DNA from: Nonomuraea montanisoli | Lineage (GTDB): Bacteria > Actinomycetota > Actinomycetes > Streptosporangiales > Streptosporangiaceae | Length of the DNA: 64,000 nt | Assembly (NCBI RefSeq): GCF_013363975.1 | Contig: NZ_JABWGN010000010.1 | Span: 186,001 to 250,000, forward strand | Reading direction: 5' to 3' | Part shown: one piece after another, positions 9,217 to 17,741 of the stretch | Position numbering within the stretch: the first letter of the stretch is position 1 | Layout of the letters: every line of letters starts with the position of its first letter | The notes under the pieces: model-generated | What the model saw: only the letters and a program-made list of their open reading frames with translations | Database searches by the model: none | What the model was told of the DNA's origin: nothing | Program-made: the position numbers and the translations under genes

Positions 9217-10626
9217 TCAACGGGTACGGCCGGCGGGCTGGGCGGCGTCCGAGCGGGACGGCGCGGCGTCGCCGGAGTCGGCGCGCGGCGTCCGGCGGGC
9301 GACCGCCAGCCCCGCCGCGAGGCAGGCGAGCGGCACGCCGGGCAGCACGTACCGGTGGTCGAAGGCGGCGATGAGCACGGGCAGCAGGAGCAGCGTCACC
9401 GAGGCCGCCCACGGCAGCAGCACGTCGCCGCCCAGCGACCGCCACCTGACCACGACCCCGGCCAGGCCCACCAGCAGGAGCGCCCCGAGCAGCGGCCCCC
9501 GCAGGAAGCCCCAGCCCTGGTAGGAGCGGATCAGGCCCGCGTACGGCTCGACGACCGCGCTCTGGCCGGAGGCGCCCTGGTAGTCGGTGGTGATCTCGGC
9601 GGCGGTGCGGTCCTTGGAGGCGGGCACGTCCCTGAACGGCGGGATGCGCTCGGGGAAGGAGTAGGCGCTCTGCGGCCCGTCCACCGGGTACACCCAGCGC
9701 TCCCAGCTGAAGATGTGCGCCGAGTCGGCGAGCCCCGCGGCGAGGAAGTCGAGCGGCTGGGCGAGGATGGCCTGCCGGGCGAAGCGGCCCGCGCCCTCGT
9801 CGCGCGCGGCGTTGCCGCCCTTGATCGTGGTGATCGGCGAATCGGCGTCCCAGATGTACTCCGGCGGCTGCCGGCGCTGCCCCAGCGGCTCCTTCGGGCA
9901 GAGCTGCGGCAGGTCCGGCCGGATGCGCGCGCAGTCGGCGAAGGTCAGCGTGCGCGCCCACAGGAACGTACTGCCGCGGCTCAGCGCGAACGTGCCGTGG
10001 ACGGAGGCGAACCACGAGGCGTAACCGGCGAGCGGGATCGCGGCGGCCACCGCGAGCGCGGCGACGGCGCGCCAGCCGGTACGGCGCAGCAGCAGCGCGA
10101 CCGCGACCACGGCGATCACCGGAAGCCCGATCGTGCGGGTGACGGTGGCGGCGGCCAGCAGGACACCGGCCGCGGCGGCCGTACCCGCCGAGGGACGGGG
10201 CCGCCACAGGACCAGGGTCACCGCGGCCATGACCAGGAACACGAACAGCAGATCAGCCATGATCATGTGTTCGAGCTGGATCTGGTACGCGTCGACGAGC
10301 ACCGGCAGGGCGAACAGGGCCGCGGCCCAGCCGGGCAGGCGGCGCCGCAGCAGCGCGTACACCATGACGCCGATGCCGAGGCCGAGCAGGTGCTGCACGA
10401 CCACGACGGCCTCGACGCTCGACAGCGGGCGCAGCGCCCACAGGAAGAACGAGTAGCCGGACGTGCGCGACTCCAGCGGGCGCGGGTCGAGCGCGGCGTT
10501 GAGGTAGGCGAAGGAGTCGGCCCAGAACCAGATCGCCGGCCGGTAGCCGAAGAGAGCGAGGCCGCGCAGGACGACCCCGGCGAGCACGGCAAGGAGGAAC
10601 GCCCCGTGCGCGCGTACCAACGACAT
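9217..10626 (-). CDS. GT-C type membrane glycosyltransferase (dolichyl-phosphate-mannose/ArnT-like)
   Basis: This 469-residue integral membrane protein has about ten to eleven hydrophobic segments. The first extracytoplasmic loop contains WADSFAYLN, matching the acidic catalytic loop of GT-C enzymes that transfer sugars from polyprenyl-phosphate donors. A large extracytoplasmic loop (about residues 225-365) rich in Pro and charged residues precedes the last four membrane spans. The acceptor and sugar are unknown. ATG 10626 is chosen because AGGAGG lies 6-7 nt upstream; an in-frame TTG at 10656 is less likely. It is followed by the HD gene and is divergent from the secreted heparinase-like gene, hinting at a shared role in surface glycan metabolism. 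Confidence 0.82.
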   Translation of the reverse strand: MSLVRAHGAFLLAVLAGVVLRGLALFGYRPAIWFWADSFAYLNAALDPRPLESRTSGYSFFLWALRPLSSVEAVVVVQHLLGLGIGVMVYALLRRRLPGWAAALFALPVLVDAYQIQLEHMIMADLLFVFLVMAAVTLVLWRPRPSAGTAAAAGVLLAAATVTRTIGLPVIAVVAVALLLRRTGWRAVAALAVAAAIPLAGYASWFASVHGTFALSRGSTFLWARTLTFADCARIRPDLPQLCPKEPLGQRRQPPEYIWDADSPITTIKGGNAARDEGAGRFARQAILAQPLDFLAAGLADSAHIFSWERWVYPVDGPQSAYSFPERIPPFRDVPASKDRTAAEITTDYQGASGQSAVVEPYAGLIRSYQGWGFLRGPLLGALLLVGLAGVVVRWRSLGGDVLLPWAASVTLLLLPVLIAAFDHRYVLPGVPLACLAAGLAVARRTPRADSGDAAPSRSDAAQPAGRTR

Positions 10627-10789
10627 CAGCGGCCTCCTCAGCCTCCCGGCGAGCAAACAGGATACAAAGGGCGAATAGCTATCGGGCCGCTAACGATCTG
10701 ACACCCGGTCTATCGCCCGACTTGACCGGTTGATCGCGATTCGGACAGCATGTTCCGCCCCCCATTTCATGGTCCGGAAGGAAACCGGC

Positions 10790-12442
10790 GTGCGCCGCCT
10801 CGCGATCCCCCTCACCTCCCTGCTCCTCCTGTGCGGGCTGGCAGGTGCAGCGCACGCCGACACGCCCGCGGACGGGACGGAGAAGGTCAAGCGGACCTCC
10901 CAGTGCCAGGGCGACTGGCTGCCCGCGACGCCGACGGCCGACGAGGTCATGCGGGGCGAGATCTCCCTGGTCGGCCTGCCGCCGTACAAGCTCGGCAGCA
11001 AGATCAACTGGGCCGCCAGCCCGTACCGGAACCGCTCGTGGGAGTTCGTCTTCCAGTCGCTGCGCTGGATGGGCACGCTCGTCGTGGCCTACGAGAACAG
11101 CGGCGACGAGCGCTACCTCGACCGGGCCAAGGAGATCACCAAGGACTGGGTGGCGGGCAACCGGCGCGGCGCCGCCGGCACCCCGTCGTACGCCTGGAAG
11201 GACCACCCCGTCTCCCTGCGCTCGCAGGCGCTCGTCTGCCTGAGCATGCACGTCAAGGACGCCTGGCTGAAGGACAGCCTGGCCGACCACGCCCGGCTGC
11301 TGGCCGACCCGAGGCTCTACAAGAAGGGCCACAACCACGGGATGGACCAGGACATCGCGCTCATGGGCATCGGCTGCCGCTACGGCCGCTCCGACTGGGC
11401 GAACCTGGCCTCCAGGCGCCTGACCGGCACCGTCAAACTCGACGTGGACTCCCAGGGCGCGCTCATGGAGCAGGCCCCGCGCTACGCCGTCTACGTGTAC
11501 GGCCGGCTCCAGGTGGCCATCGCCAACATGAAGGACTGCGGGCGCAAGGTGCCGGGCGAGATCTCCGAGCGGGCCGACGCCCTGAAGGACTTCATCGCCC
11601 ACTCCACCATGCCCAACGGCTACATGGCCCCCCTCGGCGACGGCAGCGCCGAGACCGAGCCGCGGGTGGAGACCGGCACGCCCAAGCAGGAGGTCAAGGT
11701 CTACCGGGCCGGCTACGTCTACGGCCGGACCGCCTGGAACAAGCCGGACTCCGCGTACTACTCGATCAGGTTCGGCCCCGGCCTGAAGTTCCACGGCCAC
11801 GAGGACCACCTGGGCGTGACGTACTACGCGCACGGCCGCGACATCCTCATGGACGCCGGCTTCCACTCCTACGAGAAGAGCGCCTACCGCTACTGGACGC
11901 TCTCCCCCGAGGCGCACAACGTCCCCACGGTCGTCGGGCAGCGCTTCCGGCCGCGCACGGCCAGCAAGCTGACCAAGTCGGTGATCGGCGCCGACCGGCA
12001 GGCGTTCCGCCTGACCGACAAGGCGTACGGGACGGCCCGCACCCGGTCGGTGCTCGTCAACCACGGCGACGACCTGATGGCGGTGCTCGACACGGCGGCG
12101 GGCGGCAAGAAGGTGCGCAACCTGTGGCGGTTCGCCCCGTCCCTCAAGGTCGTCTCGAACGAGGGTGGCCGGGTGGTGCTGGGCGACGGCAAGTTCCGGG
12201 TGACGCTGCTCCAGTTCGGTCCCTCCTGCCGTCCGGTGGGCGGCCAGAAGGTGGAGCGCGGCGGGAAGCTGGGCTGGGTGTCGCCGACGTACCTGTCCAA
12301 GCTGCCGACGGCCGTCGTCGTGTCGCCCGACGCCGCGTCGCTGCTGACGGTGATCGTGCCGGGCACGGACGACCCGAAGGTGTCGTGCTCGGGCGGCAAG
12401 GTCAAGGTCGAGGGCGTGTCCTTCTCGGCCGGCCTGCTCTGA
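10790..12442 (+). CDS. Secreted heparinase II/III-like polysaccharide lyase
   Basis: The start at GTG 10790 gives a clean signal peptide, MRRLAIPLTSLLLLCGLAGA-AHA, with cleavage before DTPAD; GGAAGGAAA lies upstream. The mature part has an alpha-helical toroid (about 60-300) with NHGMDQDIALMG, then a beta-sandwich half containing KFHGHEDHLGVTYYAHG and ILMDAGFHSYE. This His/Asp-rich segment is the hallmark of heparinase II/III-like lyases, which cleave uronic-acid polysaccharides by beta-elimination. Actual substrate (alginate, glycosaminoglycan or a self-made glycan) is unknown. The total of 550 residues is normal for the family. The nearest neighbour, divergent, is a GT-C glycosyltransferase. 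Confidence 0.87.
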   Translation: MRRLAIPLTSLLLLCGLAGAAHADTPADGTEKVKRTSQCQGDWLPATPTADEVMRGEISLVGLPPYKLGSKINWAASPYRNRSWEFVFQSLRWMGTLVVAYENSGDERYLDRAKEITKDWVAGNRRGAAGTPSYAWKDHPVSLRSQALVCLSMHVKDAWLKDSLADHARLLADPRLYKKGHNHGMDQDIALMGIGCRYGRSDWANLASRRLTGTVKLDVDSQGALMEQAPRYAVYVYGRLQVAIANMKDCGRKVPGEISERADALKDFIAHSTMPNGYMAPLGDGSAETEPRVETGTPKQEVKVYRAGYVYGRTAWNKPDSAYYSIRFGPGLKFHGHEDHLGVTYYAHGRDILMDAGFHSYEKSAYRYWTLSPEAHNVPTVVGQRFRPRTASKLTKSVIGADRQAFRLTDKAYGTARTRSVLVNHGDDLMAVLDTAAGGKKVRNLWRFAPSLKVVSNEGGRVVLGDGKFRVTLLQFGPSCRPVGGQKVERGGKLGWVSPTYLSKLPTAVVVSPDAASLLTVIVPGTDDPKVSCSGGKVKVEGVSFSAGLL

Positions 12443-12452
12443 CGACGGTACT

Positions 12453-12486
12453 CGTGGAAGCGGTACGTCACCGTCTCGCTTCCACG
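12453..12486. terminator. Hairpin at 3' end of heparinase gene
   Basis: CGTGGAAGCG (12453-12462) is repeated inverted as CGCTTCCACG (12477-12486). It lies 10 nt after the heparinase stop and overlaps the last codons of the HipA remnant on the other strand. It probably terminates the plus-strand transcript. Confidence 0.55.
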
Positions 12487-12962
12487 ACCAGGGGGAGCGA
12501 CTTCAGGCGCTGGTCGATGTGGGCGGCGACGAAGGCGGGAGTGGCGGATCCGGCCCTCACCTGCGGCCACGCATCAAGCAGCGCCTCCACAGTGCGCACG
12601 ACAACATCTGTGACGTGGTCGGGTTCCAGTCCTGCGCGCCGGGCCAGGTGCCGGAAATTGTCCAAGGTGATGAGCCTCGCCACCCTGCCGCCATTCACCG
12701 GAAACGCCAGTTCCTCGGTGCGGAACTCGTCGTAGGCCGACACCGAGACGAAGTCATAGGCTGGGGAGAGCCGTGCGGTGATGCCATCCGGGTATCGCAC
12801 GGTCCAGTTCTTGAGATGCGCGTCGAGGTTGCCCATGACCACGATCGCGGTCAGCCTCCGCACATACTCTTCCACGTCGTCCGAGCACACCGCATTGATG
12901 AACCGAGCAAGCCCGGCGTAGGTCGCCTTTTCGTATTTGGAGGCGACGGCGACCTCCCTCAC
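12468..12962 (-). pseudogene. HipA C-terminal fragment (truncated toxin-kinase)
   Basis: The 164 codons match only the C-terminal half of HipA-type Ser/Thr kinases. VVMGNLDAHLKNWTV is the catalytic loop with the Asp, and LSPAYDFVS is the metal-binding segment. Full HipA proteins are about 400-440 residues; the N-terminal subdomain and ATP-binding elements are missing and no HipB gene is adjacent. The apparent GTG start overlaps the stop of the upstream DUF262 fragment by 4 nt (GTGA), and SKYEKATYAGLARF continues an interrupted HipA helix. The stretch is visibly less GC-rich than its flanks. I read it as a deletion remnant of acquired DNA. A catalytically dead or regulatory product cannot be excluded. 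Confidence 0.75.
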
Positions 12963-13694
12963 CTGCGCGAAATCTCGCCGAACCCGAAGGTCTGCACGCT
13001 CGCACCGAGCATGCGCAGATCTCCGGGCTTCTGCTCTCCCGCGATCGAATGCAGCGCGTTGAACACCTCTGCGCTTTTCAGCGGCTTACCAAAGGTGTTC
13101 ATCCGGTCGAAGATGTCGCGCAACGCGCGATCATCCTCCCCGGCGACTATGTACATGGGGATCTTGTAGTCCCGGACCGCGGCGACGACCTGATCCGCCA
13201 ATGCGATCTGCTCGTCGTTCAGATGAACCCGTGCCCGGATCCACGCATTGGTTCTGGCTGTATCCAATACGAGAGACATGGGCAGCTGATCGTCTCCCGG
13301 CTGATATCGACGCGGCAGCGAGATGAATTGATGACGAGCCAGGTCAAAATATATCCGGAACCGTGGGTCAACGGTGTCGCCTGTGGCCGTGAGCGCACCC
13401 ACCAGGCTGGTGATCCGTTGCTGGCCGTCCACCACCCAATAGGCGTCTCCGACTGCATGCGCATCGATCGTCAGATGACCGATGTGCACCGTCCCCGCCG
13501 CAGCGGGACGCTGCCAGACCAGCACGTTTGGGATAGCCGCGGAGGAGGCTGTCGAACAGTTGCGTGACATCACTCCGTTCCCACCGATATGAGCGCTGGA
13601 ACGTAGGCACTCTTATCCGGCCATTAAGAGTGAATTCCACCAAGTCACCCAGCGAGATACTGTCGACTTTAGGTCGAGTCACCGCAGCCACCAT
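12959..13694 (-). pseudogene. DUF262 (GmrS/ParB-like NTPase fold) fragment with frameshift
   Basis: ATG 13694 follows a strong AGAGGAGGTC. The first frame encodes a typical DUF262 start (SLGDLVEFTLNGRIRVPTFQ, then RSYRWERSDV) as far as SLLRGYP. The domain then continues one frame over as NVLVWQRPAAAG, with the signature VVDGQQRITSL and RMNTFGKPLKSAEVFNALH, and stops abruptly at GEISRR (12959). The switch near 13540 fits loss of 5 nt or gain of 1. DUF262 proteins are usually 350-600 residues and act in type IV restriction (GmrSD) or related defence; the HNH/DUF1524 half is absent. Frameshift plus truncation indicate a dead gene, joined directly to a HipA fragment. The lower GC content suggests horizontal origin. 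Confidence 0.8.
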
Positions 13695-13756
13695 GACCTC
13701 CTCTTCCGCCCCACCCTATGCCTCTTGACCACCACCCAAAGGCTTACGACCGGGGG

Positions 13757-13870
13757 CCTGGGGGTCGGAAGACCCCCAGACGGGGGTGTGGGGGCTTGCC
13801 CCCCCAGGGCGCTGCCCGGAGCCCCATGGCGCGAAGCGCCCCCCTGCGGAGGACCATGCCCTTGTCCCCC
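13757..13870 (+). repeat. Dispersed intergenic repeat, copy A
   Basis: In order the tract contains CTGGGGGTC-GGAA-GACCCCCAG (perfect 9-bp hairpin), a GGGGGC/GCCCCC hairpin, CGCGAAGCGC followed by a C run, then GCGGAGGACCATGCCCTTG. The same modules in the same order recur at 39204-39297. It separates the DUF262 remnant from the 3' end of cimA. Confidence 0.65.
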
Positions 13871-13903
13871 GACGCTCCGAGGGCTCCTGGGGTCCTTCTC
13901 GTG

Positions 13904-15481
13904 TCAGCCGGTCTCGCGGCCCGCGCGCAGCAGGCCGTAGGTGACCGCCTGCTCCAGCGCCTGCCAGGAGGCGTCGATGATGTTCTCGGCGACGCCGACC
14001 GTGGCCCACTCGGCCGTGTCGTCGCTGGAGGTGATGAGCACCCGGATGACCGCGCCCGTGCCGTGCGTTCCCTCCAGGATGCGCACCTTGTAGTCGATGA
14101 GCTCCAGCTTGGCCAGCTCGGGGTAGAGCTTCTCCAGCCCGAGCCGCACCGCCTTGTCCATCGCGTTGACGGGGCCGTTGCCCTCGCCCGTGGCGACGAT
14201 GCGCTCGCCCTTGGCGTGCAGCTTGACTGTGGCCTCGCTGACCAGCTCGCCGCCCTTGGTCCGCTCGACGATCACCCGCCAGGACTCCACCTCGAAGTGG
14301 CGGCGCCGCTCGCCGTGGACGGTGTCGCGCAGCAGCAGCTCGAAGGAGGCGTCGGCCGCCTCGAAGGTGAAGCCCTGGGACTCCAGATCCTTGACCCGCT
14401 CGACCAGGGTCTTCGTGTGCTCGGGGGTCAGCTCGTAGCCCAGCTCGCGGCCCTTCAGCTCGACCGAGGCGCGGCCCGCCATGTCGGAGACCAGCATGCG
14501 CATGTCGTTGCCCACCTGGGCGGGGTCGATGTGCTGGTAGAGGTTGGGGTCGACCTTGATGGCGCTGGCGTGCAGGCCGGCCTTGTGGGCGAACGCCGAC
14601 GCGCCGACGTACGGGGCGTGGGAGTTGGGCGTGACGTTGGTGACCTCGGTGATCGCGTGGGCGATGCGGGTCATGTCGGCCAGCGCCTGCGGCGGCACGA
14701 GGTCGAAGCCGCGCTTGAGCTGGAGGTTGGCGACCACGGTGAACAGGTTGGCGTTGCCGGAGCGCTCGCCGTAGCCGTTGGCGCAGCCCTGCACGTGAGT
14801 GGCGCCGGCCTTGACCGCGGCCAGGGTGTTGGCGACCGCGCAGCCGGTGTCGTCGTGGCAGTGGATGCCGACGCGGGCCCCGGTCTGCGCGGCCGCGTGG
14901 ACCACGTCGGCCAGCTCGTCGGGGAGCATGCCGCCGTTCGTGTCGCACAGGGCGACGACGTCGGCGCCCGCCTCGGCGGCGGTCCTGAGCACCTCCAGGG
15001 CGTACGCTGGGTTGGACGTGTAGCCGTCGAAGAAGTGCTCGGCGTCCAGGAAGACTCGCTGTCCCTCCGCACGAAGGTGGGAGACCGTGTCGCGGATCAT
15101 CGCGAGGTTCTCCTCGAGGGTCGTGCGGAGGGCCAGCTCCACGTGCCGGTCGTGGCTCTTGGCGACAAGGGTCACGACCGGCGCGCCGGATTCGCGCAGA
15201 GCGGCCACCAAAGGGTCGTCGGCTGCCTTCACACCGGCCCGGCGGGTCGCGCCGAACGCGGCTAGCTGCGCGTGCTTCAGGTCGAGCTCGGTCCGAGCCC
15301 GCCGGAAGAACTCTGTGTCCTTGGGGTTGGCGCCCGGCCAGCCCCCTTCGATGAAACCGACGCCCAGTCCGTCCAGATGGCGCGCGACGGCGAGCTTGTC
15401 AGCGACGGTGAGGTTGAGCCCCTCCTGCTGTGCGCCGTCACGCAGCGTCGTGTCATAGACGTGGAACCGGTCGTCGGCCAT
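13904..15481 (-). CDS. cimA: (R)-citramalate synthase
   Basis: The enzyme condenses pyruvate and acetyl-CoA to citramalate, the first step of the threonine-independent route to 2-oxobutyrate and isoleucine. The N-terminal TIM barrel starts YDTTLRDGAQQEGLNL and carries the HMGL-type metal site HCHDDTG. The C-terminal third (about residues 400-525) is the LeuA-type regulatory domain (ELIDYKVRILEGTHGTGAVI), where isoleucine normally inhibits. The product is 525 residues from ATG 15481, which is preceded by GGAGAGGAC. An upstream in-frame extension to 15517 runs through a terminator stem and is rejected. 2-Isopropylmalate synthase is the main alternative, but the GGWPGANPKDTEFF segment and domain layout favour CimA. 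Expression is probably controlled by the attenuator just upstream. Confidence 0.93.
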   Translation of the reverse strand: MADDRFHVYDTTLRDGAQQEGLNLTVADKLAVARHLDGLGVGFIEGGWPGANPKDTEFFRRARTELDLKHAQLAAFGATRRAGVKAADDPLVAALRESGAPVVTLVAKSHDRHVELALRTTLEENLAMIRDTVSHLRAEGQRVFLDAEHFFDGYTSNPAYALEVLRTAAEAGADVVALCDTNGGMLPDELADVVHAAAQTGARVGIHCHDDTGCAVANTLAAVKAGATHVQGCANGYGERSGNANLFTVVANLQLKRGFDLVPPQALADMTRIAHAITEVTNVTPNSHAPYVGASAFAHKAGLHASAIKVDPNLYQHIDPAQVGNDMRMLVSDMAGRASVELKGRELGYELTPEHTKTLVERVKDLESQGFTFEAADASFELLLRDTVHGERRRHFEVESWRVIVERTKGGELVSEATVKLHAKGERIVATGEGNGPVNAMDKAVRLGLEKLYPELAKLELIDYKVRILEGTHGTGAVIRVLITSSDDTAEWATVGVAENIIDASWQALEQAVTYGLLRAGRETG

Positions 15482-15497
15482 GGTGTCCTCTCCCTGG

Positions 15498-15567
15498 AAA
15501 ACAAAAAGACCCCTCACGGACGTGAGAGGTCTGCGCGCTGGCTATGTCCCTGTGTCAGCCAGCGCGC
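15498..15567 (-). promoter_or_regulatory. cimA transcription attenuator (inverted repeat plus terminator)
   Basis: On the minus strand a 10-bp perfect inverted repeat, GCGCGCTGGC (15567-15558) with GCCAGCGCGC (15542-15533), starts inside the end of the leader ORF. It is followed by a terminator: AGACCTCTCACG pairs with CGTGAGGGGTCT (15532-15507) and then TTTTTGTTTT. The terminator ends only 17 nt before the cimA start codon, so it must be overcome for cimA to be expressed. The arrangement is that of ribosome-mediated attenuation; the exact antiterminator pairing is inferred. Confidence 0.85.
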
Positions 15568-15596
15568 CTGCCGATAATGAGCAGACCGTAGAACAT
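15555..15596 (-). CDS. cimA leader peptide
   Basis: This 13-residue ORF reads MFYGLLIIGRRAG and stops with TGA inside the first inverted repeat of the attenuator. It contains Leu-Leu-Ile-Ile in a row but no valine, and one Ile codon is ATT, rare in this GC-rich genome. Stalling at the Leu/Ile codons would couple amino-acid supply to folding of the downstream hairpins. Isoleucine is the end product of the citramalate route, so the codon content fits the gene controlled. A promoter is not clear; TATGGC lies about 15 nt upstream. Confidence 0.82.
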   Translation of the reverse strand: MFYGLLIIGRRAG

Positions 15597-15664
15597 GGTG
15601 CTCAGCAGTCTGCCATACCGACTCACCATTCGGCACATCGGTCTCAGGGTATGGACACCCGGCG

Positions 15665-16309
15665 TCACACCGTGACGCCGGAGCCCCCGGTGATGGCCGC
15701 TTCCAGGGCCTTCGGGTCGAACGCCTCGGCGCCGAGCAACTGCCCGTCGAGCACGACCGTGGGGGTGCCCTCAAGCCGGATTCTGGCGCTCTGCTTCAGG
15801 TGGTCCTCGGCGTACGTCTGGGAGGTGACGCACTGGTCGACCGACGCGCCCGCCTGACGGGCCGCCCTGGCCAGCTCCTCCAGCGTGAAGCCGGAGGCCA
15901 CGCCGTGGGGGGCGGGCTGCATGCCGTAGAGCTCGTCGCGGAAGGCGAGCCAGTTGTCCTCCGGGACGCAGCGGGCCGCGGCGGCGGCGCGCACGGAGTT
16001 CGAGTGCATGGGCTCGTCCTGGAAGATCGTGACCGGGTGGTAGACGACCTTGACCTTGCCCGCCGCGGCCAGGCGGCGGATCGTGGCGTCCACCCGCGTG
16101 TGCAGGTCCTTGCAGACCGGGCAGTCGAAGTCCTCGTACAGGTCCAGCACCGGCGCGCTGGCGCCGGTGTCGGCGAGCACCATGCTGCCGTCGGGCTGCC
16201 GCAGCAGCCGCACCCCCCGCGACGACCCGTCGCCCGCCACGGTCTGCAGCACCACGAGCGCGGCCAGCACCGCCAAGGCGGCCAGCACGGCCGCCACCCT
16301 CTTCGTCAT
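15665..16309 (-). CDS. DsbA-like thioredoxin-fold protein, membrane-anchored or secreted
   Basis: The start at ATG 16309 gives a 214-residue protein with one N-terminal hydrophobic segment (residues 5-25, VAAVLAALAVLAALVVLQTV), then a thioredoxin_4 domain with the redox motif CPVC at Cys63-Cys66 in YEDFDCPVCKD. The cis-Pro loop is EGTPTVVLDG. Such proteins act outside the membrane as disulfide oxidants or reductants. A long insertion between the motif and the cis-Pro (FQDEPMHSNS...) matches the DsbA helical domain. It lies between ilvE and cimA on the same strand but has no evident link to amino-acid synthesis. No Lys/Arg-rich lipobox is present, so an uncleaved anchor is possible. Confidence 0.87.
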   Translation of the reverse strand: MTKRVAAVLAALAVLAALVVLQTVAGDGSSRGVRLLRQPDGSMVLADTGASAPVLDLYEDFDCPVCKDLHTRVDATIRRLAAAGKVKVVYHPVTIFQDEPMHSNSVRAAAAARCVPEDNWLAFRDELYGMQPAPHGVASGFTLEELARAARQAGASVDQCVTSQTYAEDHLKQSARIRLEGTPTVVLDGQLLGAEAFDPKALEAAITGGSGVTV

Positions 16310-16413
16310 TCGCCCCGTCCCTCGATCCGGTCGCCGCGACCTTACCGGAATCACCTGAGAAACCCCTGAATCGGGCGTCAAGGGCGGCTCCACCGCCAGG
16401 GTGCGCACGCAAC

Positions 16414-16445
16414 GCGACCGGCCCGGGGCGGAGCGGGCCGGTCGC
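16414..16445 (-). terminator. Terminator after ilvE
   Basis: The 11-bp perfect stem GCGACCGGCCC/GGGCCGGTCGC has a 10-nt loop. It lies 13 nt beyond the ilvE stop codon and separates ilvE from the DsbA-like gene. There is no T run. Confidence 0.7.
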
Positions 16446-16457
16446 GCGGTGACCTGG

Positions 16458-17555
16458 CTAGAGGACCTTGTGGATCCAGCCGTGCAGGTCGGTACGGGCG
16501 CCGTACTGGATGCCGAGCAGCTCCTCGCGCACCCGCATGGTGACCGGGCCGGGCGTGCCGTCGCCGATCGTCCAGGACCGGTCGGCGCCCTTGACCGAGC
16601 CGACCGGGGTGACCACCGCGGCCGTGCCGCAGGCGAAGACCTCCGTGATCTCGCCGGACGCGCAGCCGTCCGCCCACTCCTCGACGCTGACCAGGCGCTC
16701 CTCGGCCTCCAGGCCGAGGTCGTCGGCCAGCGCGAGGATCGAGTCGCGGGTGATGCCGGGCAGCAGCGTGCCGGTCAGCGCGGGGGTGACGAGCTTGCCG
16801 CCGATGACGAAGAACAGGTTCATCCCGCCCATCTCCTCGACGTACGCGTGCTGCGCCGCGTCGAGCCACACCACCTGGTCGCAGCCGTTCTCGACGGCCT
16901 GGCGCTGGGCGACGAAGGCGGCGGCGTAGTTGCCGCCGCACTTGGCGAAGCCCGTGCCGCCGGGCGCGGCGCGGGTGTACTCGGTGGACAGCCACACCGA
17001 GACGGGCTTGACGCCCCCGGTGAAGTACGAGGCCGCCGGCGAGGCGATCACCATGTACTTGTAGGTGCGCGACGGGTAGTTGACGCCCAGCCCCACCTGG
17101 GTGGCGATCATGAACGGGCGCAGGTAGAGGCTGTGCCCCTCGGTGGTCGGCACCCACTCGCGGTCGGCCTGCACGAGCTGCTCCAGCGACTCGACGAACG
17201 TCTCCTCGGGCAGCTCCGGCATCGCCATGCGCGCCGCCGACTGGTTGAAGCGGGCGGCGTTGGCGTACGGGCGGAACGTCACGACCGAGCCGTTGGTCTG
17301 CCGGTACGCCTTCAGGCCCTCGAACAGCTCCTGCGCGTAGTGGAAGACCGCCGTGGCGGGGTCGAGGGTGAGCGGCTCGTACGGCGCCAGGCGCGCGTCG
17401 TGCCAGCCCTGGCCCTCGGTGTAGTCGATGGAGACCAGGTGGTCGGTGAAGATCTGACCGAAACCGGGGTTCGCCAGCACCTGCTCGCGCTCCGCCGCGG
17501 TGCGCGCATGGTCGGACAGCTGCACGTCGAAGCTGAGCTTCTGAGCGATGGTCAT
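16458..17555 (-). CDS. ilvE: Branched-chain amino-acid aminotransferase
   Basis: This is a 365-residue class IV (D-amino-acid-transaminase fold) aminotransferase. It contains the PLP lysine at about residue 205 in GGTGFAKCGGNYAAA, the ELFEGLKAYR and LYLRPFMIAT segments, and the C-terminal EVFACGTAAVVTPVG cofactor loop. It performs the last step of Leu, Ile and Val synthesis with glutamate as amino donor. The start at 17555 (MTIAQKLSF) follows GAGAAGGAC. It lies 187 nt downstream of leuB with a hairpin between, so it is probably transcribed from its own promoter in that gap as well as by read-through. Confidence 0.96.
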   Translation of the reverse strand: MTIAQKLSFDVQLSDHARTAAEREQVLANPGFGQIFTDHLVSIDYTEGQGWHDARLAPYEPLTLDPATAVFHYAQELFEGLKAYRQTNGSVVTFRPYANAARFNQSAARMAMPELPEETFVESLEQLVQADREWVPTTEGHSLYLRPFMIATQVGLGVNYPSRTYKYMVIASPAASYFTGGVKPVSVWLSTEYTRAAPGGTGFAKCGGNYAAAFVAQRQAVENGCDQVVWLDAAQHAYVEEMGGMNLFFVIGGKLVTPALTGTLLPGITRDSILALADDLGLEAEERLVSVEEWADGCASGEITEVFACGTAAVVTPVGSVKGADRSWTIGDGTPGPVTMRVREELLGIQYGARTDLHGWIHKVL

Positions 17556-17683
17556 GACGATGGTCCTTCTCTCTACGACTGGGTGATGCCGGCGGCACTG
17601 CGCGACGGCAGTCCGTACTTCCTATTGTCTCGCTATTTGGGATGGCAAGGGGGCAGCGGGGTTGTTATGCCCCCGAACATGCG

Positions 17684-17722
17684 AAAAGCGCCCGGCGGGT
17701 CCCTGTTCGGACCGCCAGGCGC
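17684..17722 (-). terminator. Terminator after leuB
   Basis: On the minus strand GCGCCTGGCGGTCC pairs with GGGACCCGCCGGGCGC (one bulge, loop GAACA) and is followed by TTTTCGC. It lies 20 nt after the leuB stop. A smaller CTAGGGCGGCCCTAG palindrome (17731-17745) includes the stop codon itself. Confidence 0.75.
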
Positions 17723-17741
17723 TGGTGGAGCTAGGGCGGCC

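Noticed and set aside
12453-12486. Inverted repeat at the edge of the HipA remnant as a transposon end
   Set aside because: No partner repeat, target duplication or transposase is seen, and its position just after the heparinase stop fits a terminator better.
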